Shown piece after piece: positions 33,100-41,146 of a DNA stretch of 45,030 bases; position 1 is the stretch's first letter, and each line of letters starts with the position of its first letter. The translations under genes were made by a program, and so were the position numbers. Below the pieces are notes generated by a model. That model did no database searches. It was not told the origin of the DNA and saw only the letters and a list, made by a program, of their open reading frames with translations. The DNA is from Curtobacterium sp. GC_Cur_3 (GTDB taxonomy: Bacteria; Actinomycetota; Actinomycetes; Actinomycetales; Microbacteriaceae), in NCBI RefSeq assembly GCF_026544205.1, contig NZ_JALNUI010000028.1, positions 1-45,030 of the forward strand, read 5' to 3'.

Positions 33100-34617
33100 C
33101 TACCCGCGCGCCTTCTGCGTGTAGATCGCGCCGGTGGAGAAGTCCTCCTCGAGCTGCTCGAGCGACCGGCCGTTCGTCTCCGGCACCTTCGTGATCGCGA
33201 AGACCAGCGCCAGGGCGTTCAGCACCGCGAAGATGAAGAACGTCGTCGAGATGCCCGTCGCGCTCACCACGATCGGGAACAGCGTCGACACCGCGAAGTT
33301 CGTCAGCCAGAGGATGAGCACCGTGAGCCCCATGCCCACGCCGCGGAGCTTGAGCGGGAAGATCTCCGAGAGCATCAGCCAGACGAGGGGCCCGATCGTG
33401 CCCTGCATGGTGCCGACGAAGCAGATGACGAACACCAGCACGACGACCGCGCGCAGGGTTCCCTCGGGCAGGACGAGCGACGACAGCCCGATGAGCAGGT
33501 GGAACACCGTCGTGCCGGTGAACCCGAAGACCAGCATCGTGCGCCGCCCGAAGCGGTTGATGACCCGCAGTGCCACGACCATCGCGAGCACGGCGATGAT
33601 GCCCGAGCCGACGTTGGCGATCAGGGCCGTCGAGCCGGAGAACCCGGACTCGGTGAGCACCTGCGTGCCGTAGTACATGATCGAGTTGATGCCGGTCAGC
33701 TGCTGCGCGACGGCCAGCCCGATCCCGATGAACAGGATCTTCCGGAGCCACGGTGCCGCCAGCAGGTCGCTGATGCGGGCCCGCTTGGCCTCGGCCTCCT
33801 GGGCGGCGAGCTCCTCGACCTCGGCCATCTCGGCCTCGGCCCGGTCGGACGCACGGATCTGCTTGAGGACGGCGAGTGCGTCCTCCCTCCGGCCCTTGCC
33901 GAGCAGCCAGCGCGGGCTCTCGGGAACGGTGAACATCCCGATGAACAGGGCGATCGCCGGCAGCACCGCGACGGAGAGCATGTAGCGCCAGACGTTGCCG
34001 TCCTCGCTCCAGATCGTGCCGATGACCGCGTTGATGGCGAAGGCCGCGAGCTGCCCGGTGACGATCATCAGCTCGTTGCGGCTGACCAGCCCGCCGCGGT
34101 TCTCGGTCGGGGCGAGCTCGGCGAGGAACACCGGCACGGTGACCGACGCACCGCCGACCGCGACGCCGAGGAAGAGCCGCGACACCATGAGGAACTCCCA
34201 CGACGGCGCGAGGACGCAGGCGACCGCGGCGAAGAAGAACAGCACCGCCAGGGTGTTGATCGTGGGCTTGCGGCCCCAGGCGTCGGAGATGCGTCCGATG
34301 AAGAACGCCCCGATCGCGGCGCCGATCAGGATGGACGAGGTCATGAACCCCTCGGCCGTGGCGTTCGGCACGAAGCCCGAGTCGAGCATCGGCTGGAGAG
34401 CACCGTTGATGACGCCGGTGTCGTACCCGAAGAGCAGCCCGCCGAAGGTCGCGATGACGGCGACGATGCCGAGTCGCTTGGTGTGCGGGCCGTTCACGAG
34501 CGGGGGCAGCGCACCCGTTCCGGGTGCTGGGCTGGTCTGCGCGGTTGCCACTTGTCCTCCGTTGGTCAAGGAAACGGTCTCACGTCGGGCAGCGGTGCTG
34601 CGCCGTCGCGGGCTCAT
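33100..34617 (-). CDS. Sugar porter family MFS transporter
   Basis: A 505-residue transporter with twelve helices. Diagnostic signatures are GGLLFGYDTGVINGAL in helix 1, GRISDAWGRKP in loop 2-3, PVFLAELAPTENRGGLV in helix 4, a PESPRWLL stretch after helix 6, GINSIMYYG in helix 7, RFGRRTML in loop 8-9 and VPETNGRSLEQLE at the end. It imports a sugar by proton symport. The ATG at 34617 is preceded by TATTGT (34624-34629, minus strand) at six bases. The GTG at 34551 with GGAGGA just upstream is a serious alternative that would shorten the protein by 22 residues. It is divergent from the LacI gene, which probably regulates it. Confidence 0.93.
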   Translation of the reverse strand: MSPRRRSTAARRETVSLTNGGQVATAQTSPAPGTGALPPLVNGPHTKRLGIVAVIATFGGLLFGYDTGVINGALQPMLDSGFVPNATAEGFMTSSILIGAAIGAFFIGRISDAWGRKPTINTLAVLFFFAAVACVLAPSWEFLMVSRLFLGVAVGGASVTVPVFLAELAPTENRGGLVSRNELMIVTGQLAAFAINAVIGTIWSEDGNVWRYMLSVAVLPAIALFIGMFTVPESPRWLLGKGRREDALAVLKQIRASDRAEAEMAEVEELAAQEAEAKRARISDLLAAPWLRKILFIGIGLAVAQQLTGINSIMYYGTQVLTESGFSGSTALIANVGSGIIAVLAMVVALRVINRFGRRTMLVFGFTGTTVFHLLIGLSSLVLPEGTLRAVVVLVFVICFVGTMQGTIGPLVWLMLSEIFPLKLRGVGMGLTVLILWLTNFAVSTLFPIVVSATGISTTFFIFAVLNALALVFAITKVPETNGRSLEQLEEDFSTGAIYTQKARG

Positions 34618-34623
34618 GTCATG

Positions 34624-34629
34624 ACAATA
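34624..34629 (-). promoter_or_regulatory. Possible -10 box TATTGT of the sugar transporter gene
   Basis: TATTGT on the minus strand lies six bases before the ATG at 34617, and a ten-base palindrome TGTCATGACA (34617-34626) overlaps it. If translation begins at the GTG at 34551 instead, this promoter would give a leader of about 66 bases. Confidence 0.4.
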
Positions 34630-34740
34630 AGACCAAGTTGCCGAAAAGGGAAACCCCTGATCAGCGTTGGAGCGCGCCATCGGCATCGACATCGCCCCAG
34701 GACGCACCGCTACGATCAGGTCACCCGAGCCGAGAGGTCG

Positions 34741-35748
34741 ATGATGACTGTGGGAGACGCCAGACCAGCGACGATCTACGACGTCGCCGCCCGAGCAGGG
34801 GTGTCGAAGTCGCTCGTCTCGCTCGTGTTGCAGCGGTCCCCGCGCGTGAGCGACCAGCGCCGCGCGGCCGTGCTGCAGGCGATCCAGGAGCTCGACTACC
34901 GCCCCTCCACCGCAGCCGTCTCGCTCGCGGGCACCCGCAGCCGGACCATCGGCGTCGTGCTCGACGACTTCCGCAACCAGTGGTTCGTCGACCTGCTGAC
35001 CGGTCTCCGCGAGTCCCTGCAGGACCAGGGCCACCGCCTCGTCGTCGCCGACCGGTTCCTCAACACCGGGCTCGACGCCTCACCGGTCGAGGGCTTCCTC
35101 TCGATGCGCGTCGAGGGCATCGTCATCGCCGGCGAGCCCGAGACCGACCTCGCCGTCCCCGCGTCCACCCCGATCGTCATCGCCGGCGGCCGCGTCGCGA
35201 TCCCCCGCGCCGACACCGTCGCGAACGACGACCGCGCCGGCGGCCGGATGGCCGCCGAGCACCTGCTCGGCCTCGGCCACACCACGCTCGGCTTCGTCGG
35301 CGCGCGGTCCGCAGCCGCCGTCGAGCGGCGGGCCGGCTTCGAGGCCGGGGTCGCGGACGGCCGCACCGGCGCGACGGTCGTCACCACGATCCTCCCGGAG
35401 GAGCTGACCGAGGACGCCGGCATGCGCGCTGCCCGTGCGCTCTTCGACGAGCACCCCGACGTCACCGCGGTCTTCGCGGCGAACGACGTCATGGCGCTCG
35501 GCGCGATGTCCGAGCTGGCCGCCCGCGGCCTGCGCGTCCCCGAGGACGTCTCCGTCATCGGCTACGACGACACCCCGATCGCCGCGACGCGGTTCGTCGG
35601 CCTGACGAGCATCGACGACCGCAGCGTCGAGATCGGCCGCGGGGCCGGCGAGCGACTGCTCGCCCGGATCGCCGATCCGGGCCTCGTCGCCACGGAGGTC
35701 CTCGTCGAACCCCACCTGGTCGCGCGGCGCACGACCGCCCCGCGCTGA
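34741..35748 (+). CDS. LacI family transcriptional regulator
   Basis: A 335-residue repressor. The N-terminal helix-turn-helix is TIYDVAARAGVSKSLVSLVL, followed by the hinge LDYRPSTAAVSLAGTRS and a periplasmic-binding-like domain (TIGVVLDDFRNQWFVDLLTG, VFAANDVMALGAMSELAARG, VSVIGYDDTPIA). It should bind a sugar and control the divergent transporter, and perhaps the SDR gene. Two ATGs stand in tandem at 34741 and 34744; AGAGG at 34733-34737 is better spaced for the second. TACGAT at 34711-34716 is a likely -10 box, with TCGACA 19 bases upstream. No convincing LacI operator with the usual central CG was located by eye. Confidence 0.92.
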   Translation: MMTVGDARPATIYDVAARAGVSKSLVSLVLQRSPRVSDQRRAAVLQAIQELDYRPSTAAVSLAGTRSRTIGVVLDDFRNQWFVDLLTGLRESLQDQGHRLVVADRFLNTGLDASPVEGFLSMRVEGIVIAGEPETDLAVPASTPIVIAGGRVAIPRADTVANDDRAGGRMAAEHLLGLGHTTLGFVGARSAAAVERRAGFEAGVADGRTGATVVTTILPEELTEDAGMRAARALFDEHPDVTAVFAANDVMALGAMSELAARGLRVPEDVSVIGYDDTPIAATRFVGLTSIDDRSVEIGRGAGERLLARIADPGLVATEVLVEPHLVARRTTAPR

Positions 35749-35807
35749 CCCACACCCGGGCTGGAGGCCCGTCCCGCGTCCGTCACGCCAGCCCGGTCTG
35801 CCCCGCG

Positions 35808-35838
35808 GATCCGGCCCGTGATCCGGCCCGTGATCCGG
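35808..35838. repeat. 12-bp tandem repeat, about 2.5 copies
   Basis: GATCCGGCCCGT is repeated at 35808 and 35820, with a third partial unit GATCCGG at 35832. It leads directly into the palindrome at 35839. Confidence 0.8.
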
Positions 35839-35896
35839 TGAGATCGCACTTCGTGTCGTCTCCGCGCGCCGCGAGGCGACACGGAGTGCGATCTCA
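35839..35896. terminator. 58-bp inverted repeat between converging genes
   Basis: Twenty-base arms (left arm begins TGAGATCGCACTTCG, right arm ends GAGTGCGATCTCA) pair with a single G-T mismatch around an 18-base loop. The end of the right arm contains the stop codon of the methyltransferase gene (35894-35896). It should end both the LacI and methyltransferase transcripts. Confidence 0.7.
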
Positions 35897-36583
35897 GCGG
35901 CCTCCGGGACCCGGCGCCTCGCCGGGCGTCGCGTGCCGGACGATCCACGTGTGCATGACGATCGCGGCGGCGGCCGAGGCGTTGATGCTCCGCGTCGACC
36001 CGAACTGAGCGATCTCGAGGTGCCCGTCGGCGCCGACGACGGCCTCGTCGGTCAGCCCGGGGCCCTCCTGCCCGAAGAGGAACACGCAGCGCTCCGGGAC
36101 CTCCGCGGTCTCGATCCGTTCGGCACCCGGGGTGTTGTCGATCGCGATCACCGGACGGCCCTCGGCACGCATGGCCTCGAGGAACGCGGCCACGTCCGGG
36201 TGGTTCCGCACGTGCTGGTAGCGGTCGGTGACCATCGCGCCGCGGCGGTTCCAACGGCGGCGCCCGATGATGTGCACGGTGCCGGCCAGGAACGCGTTGG
36301 CGCTCCGCACGATCGACCCGATGTTGAGGTCGTGCTGCCAGTTCTCGATCGCCACGTCGAACCCGTGCCGGCGGGTGTCGAGGTCGGCGACGATGGCCTC
36401 CATCGACCAGTACCGGTAGGCGTCCACGACGTTGCGGGTGTCGCCGAGCCGCAGCAGCTCCGGGTCGAGCCGGGGGTCGTCCGGCCAGGGCTCCGGGTGC
36501 GGGCCGACCCCGTGCGTGGTGCGCTCGTGCGAGGGCTCGGGCGCGTGCTCGTGCTCGTGCGAGGGCTCGGGCTGGTCGATCAC
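35894..36583 (-). CDS. SpoU/TrmH family RNA 2'-O-methyltransferase
   Basis: A 229-residue SPOUT-fold methyltransferase that uses S-adenosylmethionine to methylate RNA ribose. The three family motifs are present: NIGSIVRSANAF (with the catalytic-type N and R), VFLFGQEGPGL, and GSTRSINASAAAAIVMHTW. The first 25 residues are His/Glu/Pro-rich (PEPSHEHEHAPEPSHE) and come from a short duplicated DNA stretch; they are probably disordered. The start is a GTG forming GTGA with the stop of the TetR gene. Target RNA (tRNA or rRNA position) cannot be read from the sequence. Confidence 0.9.
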   Translation of the reverse strand: MIDQPEPSHEHEHAPEPSHERTTHGVGPHPEPWPDDPRLDPELLRLGDTRNVVDAYRYWSMEAIVADLDTRRHGFDVAIENWQHDLNIGSIVRSANAFLAGTVHIIGRRRWNRRGAMVTDRYQHVRNHPDVAAFLEAMRAEGRPVIAIDNTPGAERIETAEVPERCVFLFGQEGPGLTDEAVVGADGHLEIAQFGSTRSINASAAAAIVMHTWIVRHATPGEAPGPGGR

Positions 36584-37269
36584 GACTCCGAGGGTACGGC
36601 GGCCACGGAGCCGACGGCGGCCACCCGGGCCTCGATGCCCGCGAGCAGGATGTCGAGCCCGAGGGCGAAGCGGTCGTCGTACGAGTGCTCACCGAGGATC
36701 TCCCCCACGAGCTGCTGCCGCTCCGGGCGACCGGCCTCGGTGTCGCCGCGCCCGACCTGGACGCCCGCGTGCCCCACCACGAAGTCGTAGACGACGAAGA
36801 ACGTGTACATCGCCTCGGCGTCGGGCAGTCCCGCGGCACGGAGCGCCTCCACCACGGTGGCGAGGACGTCGTCCGACTCGCTCGACACCAGCGGCGCGCG
36901 GCGGCTGTGCGACTCGAGCACGAGGGGGTGCGTGGTCATCAGCTCGCGGAAGGTCACGGCGAAGGTCCTGACGACGTCCTGCCACGCGGCCGGCCAGACG
37001 AACGTCGCGGTGAACTCGTCGACGGTGCGGCGGACGAGCTCGGCGTGGAGGTCGTCGAGGCCGCCGATGGTCCGGTGCACCGTCATCGGGGCGACGCCGA
37101 GCCGGAGCCCGAGCGCCCGGAAGGACAGACGGTCGAGGCCGTCCTCGTTCGCGATCACGGTCGCGGCGTCGATGACCTGCTCGCGGCTGAGGACGTTCGG
37201 GCGCCCGCGTCGACGCGGCTGGGTGGCGGGACCGGGGGACGTGGCCGTGGCGGTCGGGTCGACGAGCAC
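36580..37269 (-). CDS. TetR family transcriptional regulator
   Basis: A 229-residue regulator starting VLVDPTATATSPGP with a basic RRRGRP stretch before the helix-turn-helix (LSREQVIDAATVIANEDGLD, FRALGLRLGVAPMTVHRTIG). The C-terminal domain (FVVYDFVVGHAGVQ) resembles the TetR_C group of TetR(D)-like repressors. The GTG at 37269 is preceded by GAGGAGGAG, a strong ribosome site, though close. It overlaps the methyltransferase gene by four bases and both may form one transcript. A possible target is its own promoter; no operator was identified. Confidence 0.88.
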   Translation of the reverse strand: MLVDPTATATSPGPATQPRRRGRPNVLSREQVIDAATVIANEDGLDRLSFRALGLRLGVAPMTVHRTIGGLDDLHAELVRRTVDEFTATFVWPAAWQDVVRTFAVTFRELMTTHPLVLESHSRRAPLVSSESDDVLATVVEALRAAGLPDAEAMYTFFVVYDFVVGHAGVQVGRGDTEAGRPERQQLVGEILGEHSYDDRFALGLDILLAGIEARVAAVGSVAAVPSES

Positions 37270-37365
37270 GAGCTCCTCCTCGGATCGGGACGTGTCCGGA
37301 AACCCTAGCCGGGGTCGGTCTTGGTGCACCTGAACGTGGCAGGGAGGGCCAGTAGGGTGTGCCCC

Positions 37366-38163
37366 ATGGCATCCCGCGACGAGGTCGAGTGCTGGCTGAC
37401 GGACATGGACGGCGTGCTCGTGCACGAGAACCACGCGCTGCCAGGAGCACCCGAGCTGATCCAGCAGTGGCTCGACGAGGGCACCGAGTTCCTGGTGCTC
37501 ACGAACAACTCGATCTTCACGCCGCGCGACCTCAGCGCCCGGCTCCGCGGGTCCGGCATCCACGTGCCCGAGGACCGCATCTGGACCTCCGCCCTCGCGA
37601 CGGCCGACTTCTGCAAGTCCCAGATGCCCGGCGGCTCCGCGTTCGTGATCGGCGAGGCCGGCATGACCACCGCCCTGCACGAGGCCGGCTTCATCATGAC
37701 CGAGACCGCCCCCGACTACGTCGTCGTCGGCGAGACCCGGAACTACTCGTTCGAGGCCATCACGAAGGCCGTCCGGCTGATCCGCGACGGCGCCCGCTTC
37801 ATCGTCACCAACCCCGACGCGACGGGCCCGAGCGCCGAGGGCGTCCTGCCTGCCACCGGGGCGATCGCCGCGATGATCGAGAAGGCCACCGGCAAGCAGC
37901 CCTACGTCGTCGGCAAGCCGAACCCGATGATGTTCCGCTCGGCGATGAACCGCATCGGCGCCCACTCGGAGAACACCGGCATGATCGGCGACCGGATGGA
38001 CACCGACGTGCAGGCCGGCATCGAGGCCGGACTGCACACCGTGCTCGTCATGACCGGCATCAGCGACCAGGCCGAGATCGACCGCTACCCGTTCCGCCCG
38101 AGCGAGGTCATCTCCGGCGTCCACGAGCTCGTCCGCGCGGAGCCCATCGAAGTCGAGATGTAG
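37366..38163 (+). CDS. HAD-IIA family hydrolase (NagD-like phosphatase)
   Basis: A 265-residue HAD phosphatase. Motif I is TDMDGVLVHE, motif II LTNNS, motif III VGKPNPMMF and motif IV MIGDRMDTDVQAG, in the order and with the large C2 cap expected of subfamily IIA (NagD, AraL, phosphoglycolate phosphatase-like). It would remove phosphate from a small metabolite; the substrate is unknown. The ATG at 37366 is preceded by TAGGGT at seven bases and by no Shine-Dalgarno, so it may be leaderless. The methyltransferase gene follows after four bases. Confidence 0.92.
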   Translation: MASRDEVECWLTDMDGVLVHENHALPGAPELIQQWLDEGTEFLVLTNNSIFTPRDLSARLRGSGIHVPEDRIWTSALATADFCKSQMPGGSAFVIGEAGMTTALHEAGFIMTETAPDYVVVGETRNYSFEAITKAVRLIRDGARFIVTNPDATGPSAEGVLPATGAIAAMIEKATGKQPYVVGKPNPMMFRSAMNRIGAHSENTGMIGDRMDTDVQAGIEAGLHTVLVMTGISDQAEIDRYPFRPSEVISGVHELVRAEPIEVEM

Positions 38164-38167
38164 GACG

Positions 38168-38974
38168 GTGCGCTGGGACCCGGCCCGCTACGCGGCCTTC
38201 ACCGACGAGCGGTCCCGGCCCTTCCACGACCTGGTCGCCCGCGTCACCGGTCCCTTCCAGGACGGCCGGGAGGCTCCCCGTCGCGTCGTCGACCTGGGCT
38301 GCGGTCCCGGGACCCTCACCGCCACGCTCGCCCAGCGCTGGCCGACGGCCCGGGTCGTGGGCGTCGACTCCTCGGCCGAGATGCTGGCGGACGCGGCGCC
38401 CCTCGCCGCGGACCTCCCGGACCTGTCCTTCCGACTCGGCGCGATCGAGGACTGGACACCCGGCCCCGAGGACGACGTCGTCGTGACGAACGCCGCGCTG
38501 CAGTGGGTGCCGTCCCACACCACGCTCCTCCCGCAGTGGCTGGCTACGATGCCCGACGGCTCGTGGTTCGCGATGCAGGTGCCCGGCAACTTCGACTCCC
38601 CGTCGCACGCGCTCATGCGTGCCGTCGCTGCCGAGGGCCCGTGGGCATCCGCGCTCGACGGCGTGCTGCGCGCCGACCCGGTCCTCGACGGAGCGGGGTA
38701 CCTCGACCTGTTCGAGTCCGCCGGCTTCGCGACGGTCGCGTGGGAGACCACGTACCTGCAGCTGTTGGCGGGCGAGGACCCGGTGCTCGCCTGGGTCCGA
38801 GGCACGGGGCTCCGACCGGCCCTGGCCGCGCTCGACACCGCCGACCCCACGGGCGAGATGACCGCCGCGTTCGAGGTCGCCTACGCCGCCCGACTCCGGC
38901 AGGCCTACCCGAGCGGCCCCCACGGCACGGTCTACCCGTTCCGCCGGGTCTTCGCCGCCGGCCGCAAGCGCTGA
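38168..38974 (+). CDS. tam: Trans-aconitate 2-methyltransferase
   Basis: A 268-residue S-adenosylmethionine-dependent enzyme that methylates trans-aconitate, an inhibitor formed from cis-aconitate. The opening WDPARYAAFTDERSRPF, motif I VVDLGCGPGTLTATLA, VVGVDSSAEML, VVTNAALQWVP and WFAMQVPGNFDSPSHALM are typical of Tam. The start is a GTG four bases after the HAD stop with only a weak GTAGGA, so translation is probably coupled. A dispersed repeat follows 25 bases after the stop. Confidence 0.92.
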   Translation: MRWDPARYAAFTDERSRPFHDLVARVTGPFQDGREAPRRVVDLGCGPGTLTATLAQRWPTARVVGVDSSAEMLADAAPLAADLPDLSFRLGAIEDWTPGPEDDVVVTNAALQWVPSHTTLLPQWLATMPDGSWFAMQVPGNFDSPSHALMRAVAAEGPWASALDGVLRADPVLDGAGYLDLFESAGFATVAWETTYLQLLAGEDPVLAWVRGTGLRPALAALDTADPTGEMTAAFEVAYAARLRQAYPSGPHGTVYPFRRVFAAGRKR

Positions 38975-38998
38975 CCCGACGTGCGGCGGCATCCAGAG

Positions 38999-39086
38999 CC
39001 GTTCTCCCACGACGCGATGACGGATCCGGTTCGCTGACCACGGGCCGAGACCGCCAGATCCGTCAACGACGAAAACAACACGTGCC
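38999..39086. repeat. Dispersed 88-bp intergenic element, copy B
   Basis: Core at 39018-39065: TGACGGATCCGGTTC at one end and GCCAGATCCGTCA at the other, an inverted repeat matching 11 of 12 end bases. Left flank CCGTTCTCCCACGACGCGA and right flank ACGACGAAAAC align with copy C. Confidence 0.8.
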
Positions 39087-39230
39087 CTCCTCGCCCTCGC
39101 CGTCACCGTCGCCGTCGCCGTCGACGTGACGGCGACCCGGATGCCGCGGTGCCCGAAGCGACTGGAGCGACTCAGGTGACTCAGATGACTGAGGCGGGCG
39201 GGAACGCCGTGGCGGGACGGACGAACCCAC

Positions 39231-39318
39231 CCGTTTCCCTCCGGCGCGATGACGGATCCGGTTCACGGAACACGGTTCGAGACCGCCAGATCCGTCACCG
39301 CCGAAACCGAAGTGCGTC
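39231..39318. repeat. Dispersed 88-bp intergenic element, copy C
   Basis: Core at 39250-39297 with the same ends as copy B; the 48-base cores of B and C are nearly identical apart from the middle. Left flank CCGTTTCCCTCCGGCGCGA, right flank CCGCCGAAACC. Same orientation as B. Confidence 0.8.
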
Positions 39319-39422
39319 CTCGGCGGCGGTGATGGTGGTGATGCGACGGACGCAGCGGTGGGGACCCGCTCGCCGGCGGGTTCCTGTGGGGACGAACCGA
39401 GCCTCCTGGCCGGGTGGGACGC

Positions 39423-39463
39423 GACCGGCCGACCGACGCGAGGTGCGCGTCGGTCGGCCGGTC
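39423..39463. terminator. Terminator hairpin of the PAP2 phosphatase gene
   Basis: GACCGGCCGACCGACGCG (39423-39440) pairs perfectly over 18 bases with 39446-39463 around AGGTG. It begins five bases after the stop of the minus-strand phosphatase gene. Confidence 0.85.
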
Positions 39464-39468
39464 TCCGC

Positions 39469-41043
39469 TCAGCCGCTGACGACCGGCAGGTGGACGCCGG
39501 TGGGGACGGTGCCTGCGGTGCCCGGGTCCGACACCGGAGCCGGTGCGACCGGGGTGACGGGCGTCACCGGAGTCGTGGGCGCCGGGGTCGGCGCGGGCGT
39601 CGGTGCGGCGGCGAGGACGCGTGCCTGCCCACCGGTCGAGACGACGCGCACGGAGCCGTCCTGGGCGACGGCGACCGTCGCGCTGGTGGCGGCGGCGAGG
39701 TCGAGGCGCTCCCACGACCCGTTCGCGGACCCGGTCTGGTCGAGCGGGAAGCCCGACGCGATCTCGGTCTGCGCGAGCACCGAGGTGCGCTGGGCGTCGG
39801 TGAGGGTCGGGAACGTGGTGAGCAGCAGGTTCTCGGCGCCGACGGGGACGCTCGCGGGCAGGCCGGTGGTGCCGGTCTTCGCGAACCCGTACGTCAGGCG
39901 CTCCTGGTAGACCTTCACGGCCGAGGCACGGTCGGTGACGATCTGTGCGGTACCGCCGGGGATCGCTGCCCCGCCGTACGGGTTGTCCTGGTACGGCTTC
40001 TCGGCGGTGATGCACTGGGAGAGCGTGGTGCTGCAGGCGGCCTCGAGGTAGCTGACGAGCTCCTTGCGCGCCGGCTCGAGGACGTCCGTGCGGTACGCGG
40101 TGTCGGACCAGCGGGCTGCGAGTGCCGCCTCGCCGTCGATCCGGCCGCCCATGATGTCGAGCGGGTAGTGCACGCCGAGGACGATGCGGTCGTTGCCGGC
40201 CTCGGAGGTACGGGCCAGGATCTCCGGCGCGAGCTCGGGCAGGAGCGTGGCGAGGGTGATGCCCGCCTGGTACGCGGTGGTGGTGTGGCCGCTGGGGAAC
40301 GAGCCGCCCGTGCAGATGCCCTTCGTGCCGTAGCCGGCGTCGAGCACGACGTCGTTCGGGGAGAACTCCTTCGTGGTGTCCGTCTGCGGGGCCACGCGGG
40401 TGATGTCGAGGCTGCCGTCGGCGCTCGCGTACGGCTTGCCCACGCGGTTCGGTGCGACCGAGGAGCTGTTCACCGTCGCGGGTGCACACCCGGCCTGGTC
40501 GTCACCGGCCGGCAGCGTGGCCGTCGTGGACGCGGGCAGGTAGGGCCGCGGGTAGCTGAAGTGCGCCTTCGCGGTGCCGGTGCCGACGTACGCGCCCGAC
40601 GTGCCGTTCGAGCTGTTGATCAGCGCGCTCGTCAGCGGGAGCGCTCCGGTCGCACGGCCCTGGACGTAGGCCTTCTCGAGGACGTCACCGAGCCCCTGCG
40701 ACACCGTGGACGACTGGTCGTACGAGGTGTTCGTCGCGTTCTCGTACTCGGCGTCCTGCAGGGCCGTGAACTGCTGCGCCGACGTGGCGTGCTGGTTGAT
40801 CCAGGACGTCAGCGCGTCGTTCTGGGCGAGGGTCGCGGGGCCGACGACGGTGCCGTGCAGGTCGTTCGTCCCGCTGGAGTGCCAGAAGGAGTCGTAGCCG
40901 CTCAGCAGCGAGACGAGGTCCGGCGGCGTGGAGTCGCTCGGGTAGGTGGCGGCGGAGGCTGCGAGGGGGTTGCCGACGACCAGGGAGGTCGCGATCGCTG
41001 CGACCGTCACCCCGGTGGCGATCGCGCGTGCAGATGAACGCAT
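39469..41043 (-). CDS. Secreted PAP2-family (class A-type) acid phosphatase, ending LPVVSG
   Basis: A 524-residue secreted protein. The signal peptide ends near ASAATYP (about residue 31). The three PAP2 motifs are KAHFSYPRP, the GGSFPSGHTTTAYQ block with S251 and H253, and the SEAGNDRIVLGVHYPLDIMGG block with H292 and its aspartate. It would hydrolyse phosphomonoesters outside the cell; vanadium haloperoxidases share the fold but are less likely with the KxxxxxxRP spacing. After the catalytic part come about 170 residues without a known domain, a Thr/Pro/Ala-rich linker and LPVVSG at the C-terminus. The ATG at 41043 lies beyond a hairpin that separates it from GAGAGGAG. It may be co-transcribed with the CPBP gene upstream. 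Confidence 0.9.
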   Translation of the reverse strand: MRSSARAIATGVTVAAIATSLVVGNPLAASAATYPSDSTPPDLVSLLSGYDSFWHSSGTNDLHGTVVGPATLAQNDALTSWINQHATSAQQFTALQDAEYENATNTSYDQSSTVSQGLGDVLEKAYVQGRATGALPLTSALINSSNGTSGAYVGTGTAKAHFSYPRPYLPASTTATLPAGDDQAGCAPATVNSSSVAPNRVGKPYASADGSLDITRVAPQTDTTKEFSPNDVVLDAGYGTKGICTGGSFPSGHTTTAYQAGITLATLLPELAPEILARTSEAGNDRIVLGVHYPLDIMGGRIDGEAALAARWSDTAYRTDVLEPARKELVSYLEAACSTTLSQCITAEKPYQDNPYGGAAIPGGTAQIVTDRASAVKVYQERLTYGFAKTGTTGLPASVPVGAENLLLTTFPTLTDAQRTSVLAQTEIASGFPLDQTGSANGSWERLDLAAATSATVAVAQDGSVRVVSTGGQARVLAAAPTPAPTPAPTTPVTPVTPVAPAPVSDPGTAGTVPTGVHLPVVSG

Positions 41044-41053
41044 TCGTGGTGGC

Positions 41054-41070
41054 CGCCTGCGACGCAGGCG
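41054..41070 (-). promoter_or_regulatory. Small hairpin between ribosome site and start codon of the phosphatase gene
   Basis: CGCCTGC-GAC-GCAGGCG forms a seven-base stem with a three-base loop, ten bases upstream of the ATG at 41043. The purine stretch GAGAGGAG lies just before it on the mRNA. Folding would bring that stretch close to the ATG, or could hide a GGCGG. Confidence 0.4.
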
Positions 41071-41146
41071 ACGCTCCTCTCTGTGGACCGACTGGGATCC
41101 CGGCCATGGTGCGGAGATCGGGTGTCCAGCAGGAGAACAGTCTCCG

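Larger units (their letters stand above)
38975..39468. other. Intergenic region of 494 bases with two dispersed repeats
   Basis: Converging genes (tam and the PAP2 phosphatase) leave 494 bases with no credible gene. It contains element copies B and C in the same orientation 232 bases apart, a short run of CGCCGT-like hexamers around 39098-39126, and the terminator hairpin at 39423. A long plus-strand frame starting at 39149 is antisense to the phosphatase gene for most of its length and is not called. Confidence 0.7.

Noticed and set aside
38999..39318. Composite transposon or integrated element bounded by copies B and C
   Set aside because: Only about 145 bases lie between the two copies, with no gene, and a third copy stands alone 6 kb away, so this is a dispersed repeat, not the ends of one element.
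39149..39910. 253-codon plus-strand frame in the tam-phosphatase gap
   Set aside because: Most of it is antisense to the phosphatase gene and it runs through a dispersed repeat and a terminator hairpin; no recognisable protein features.
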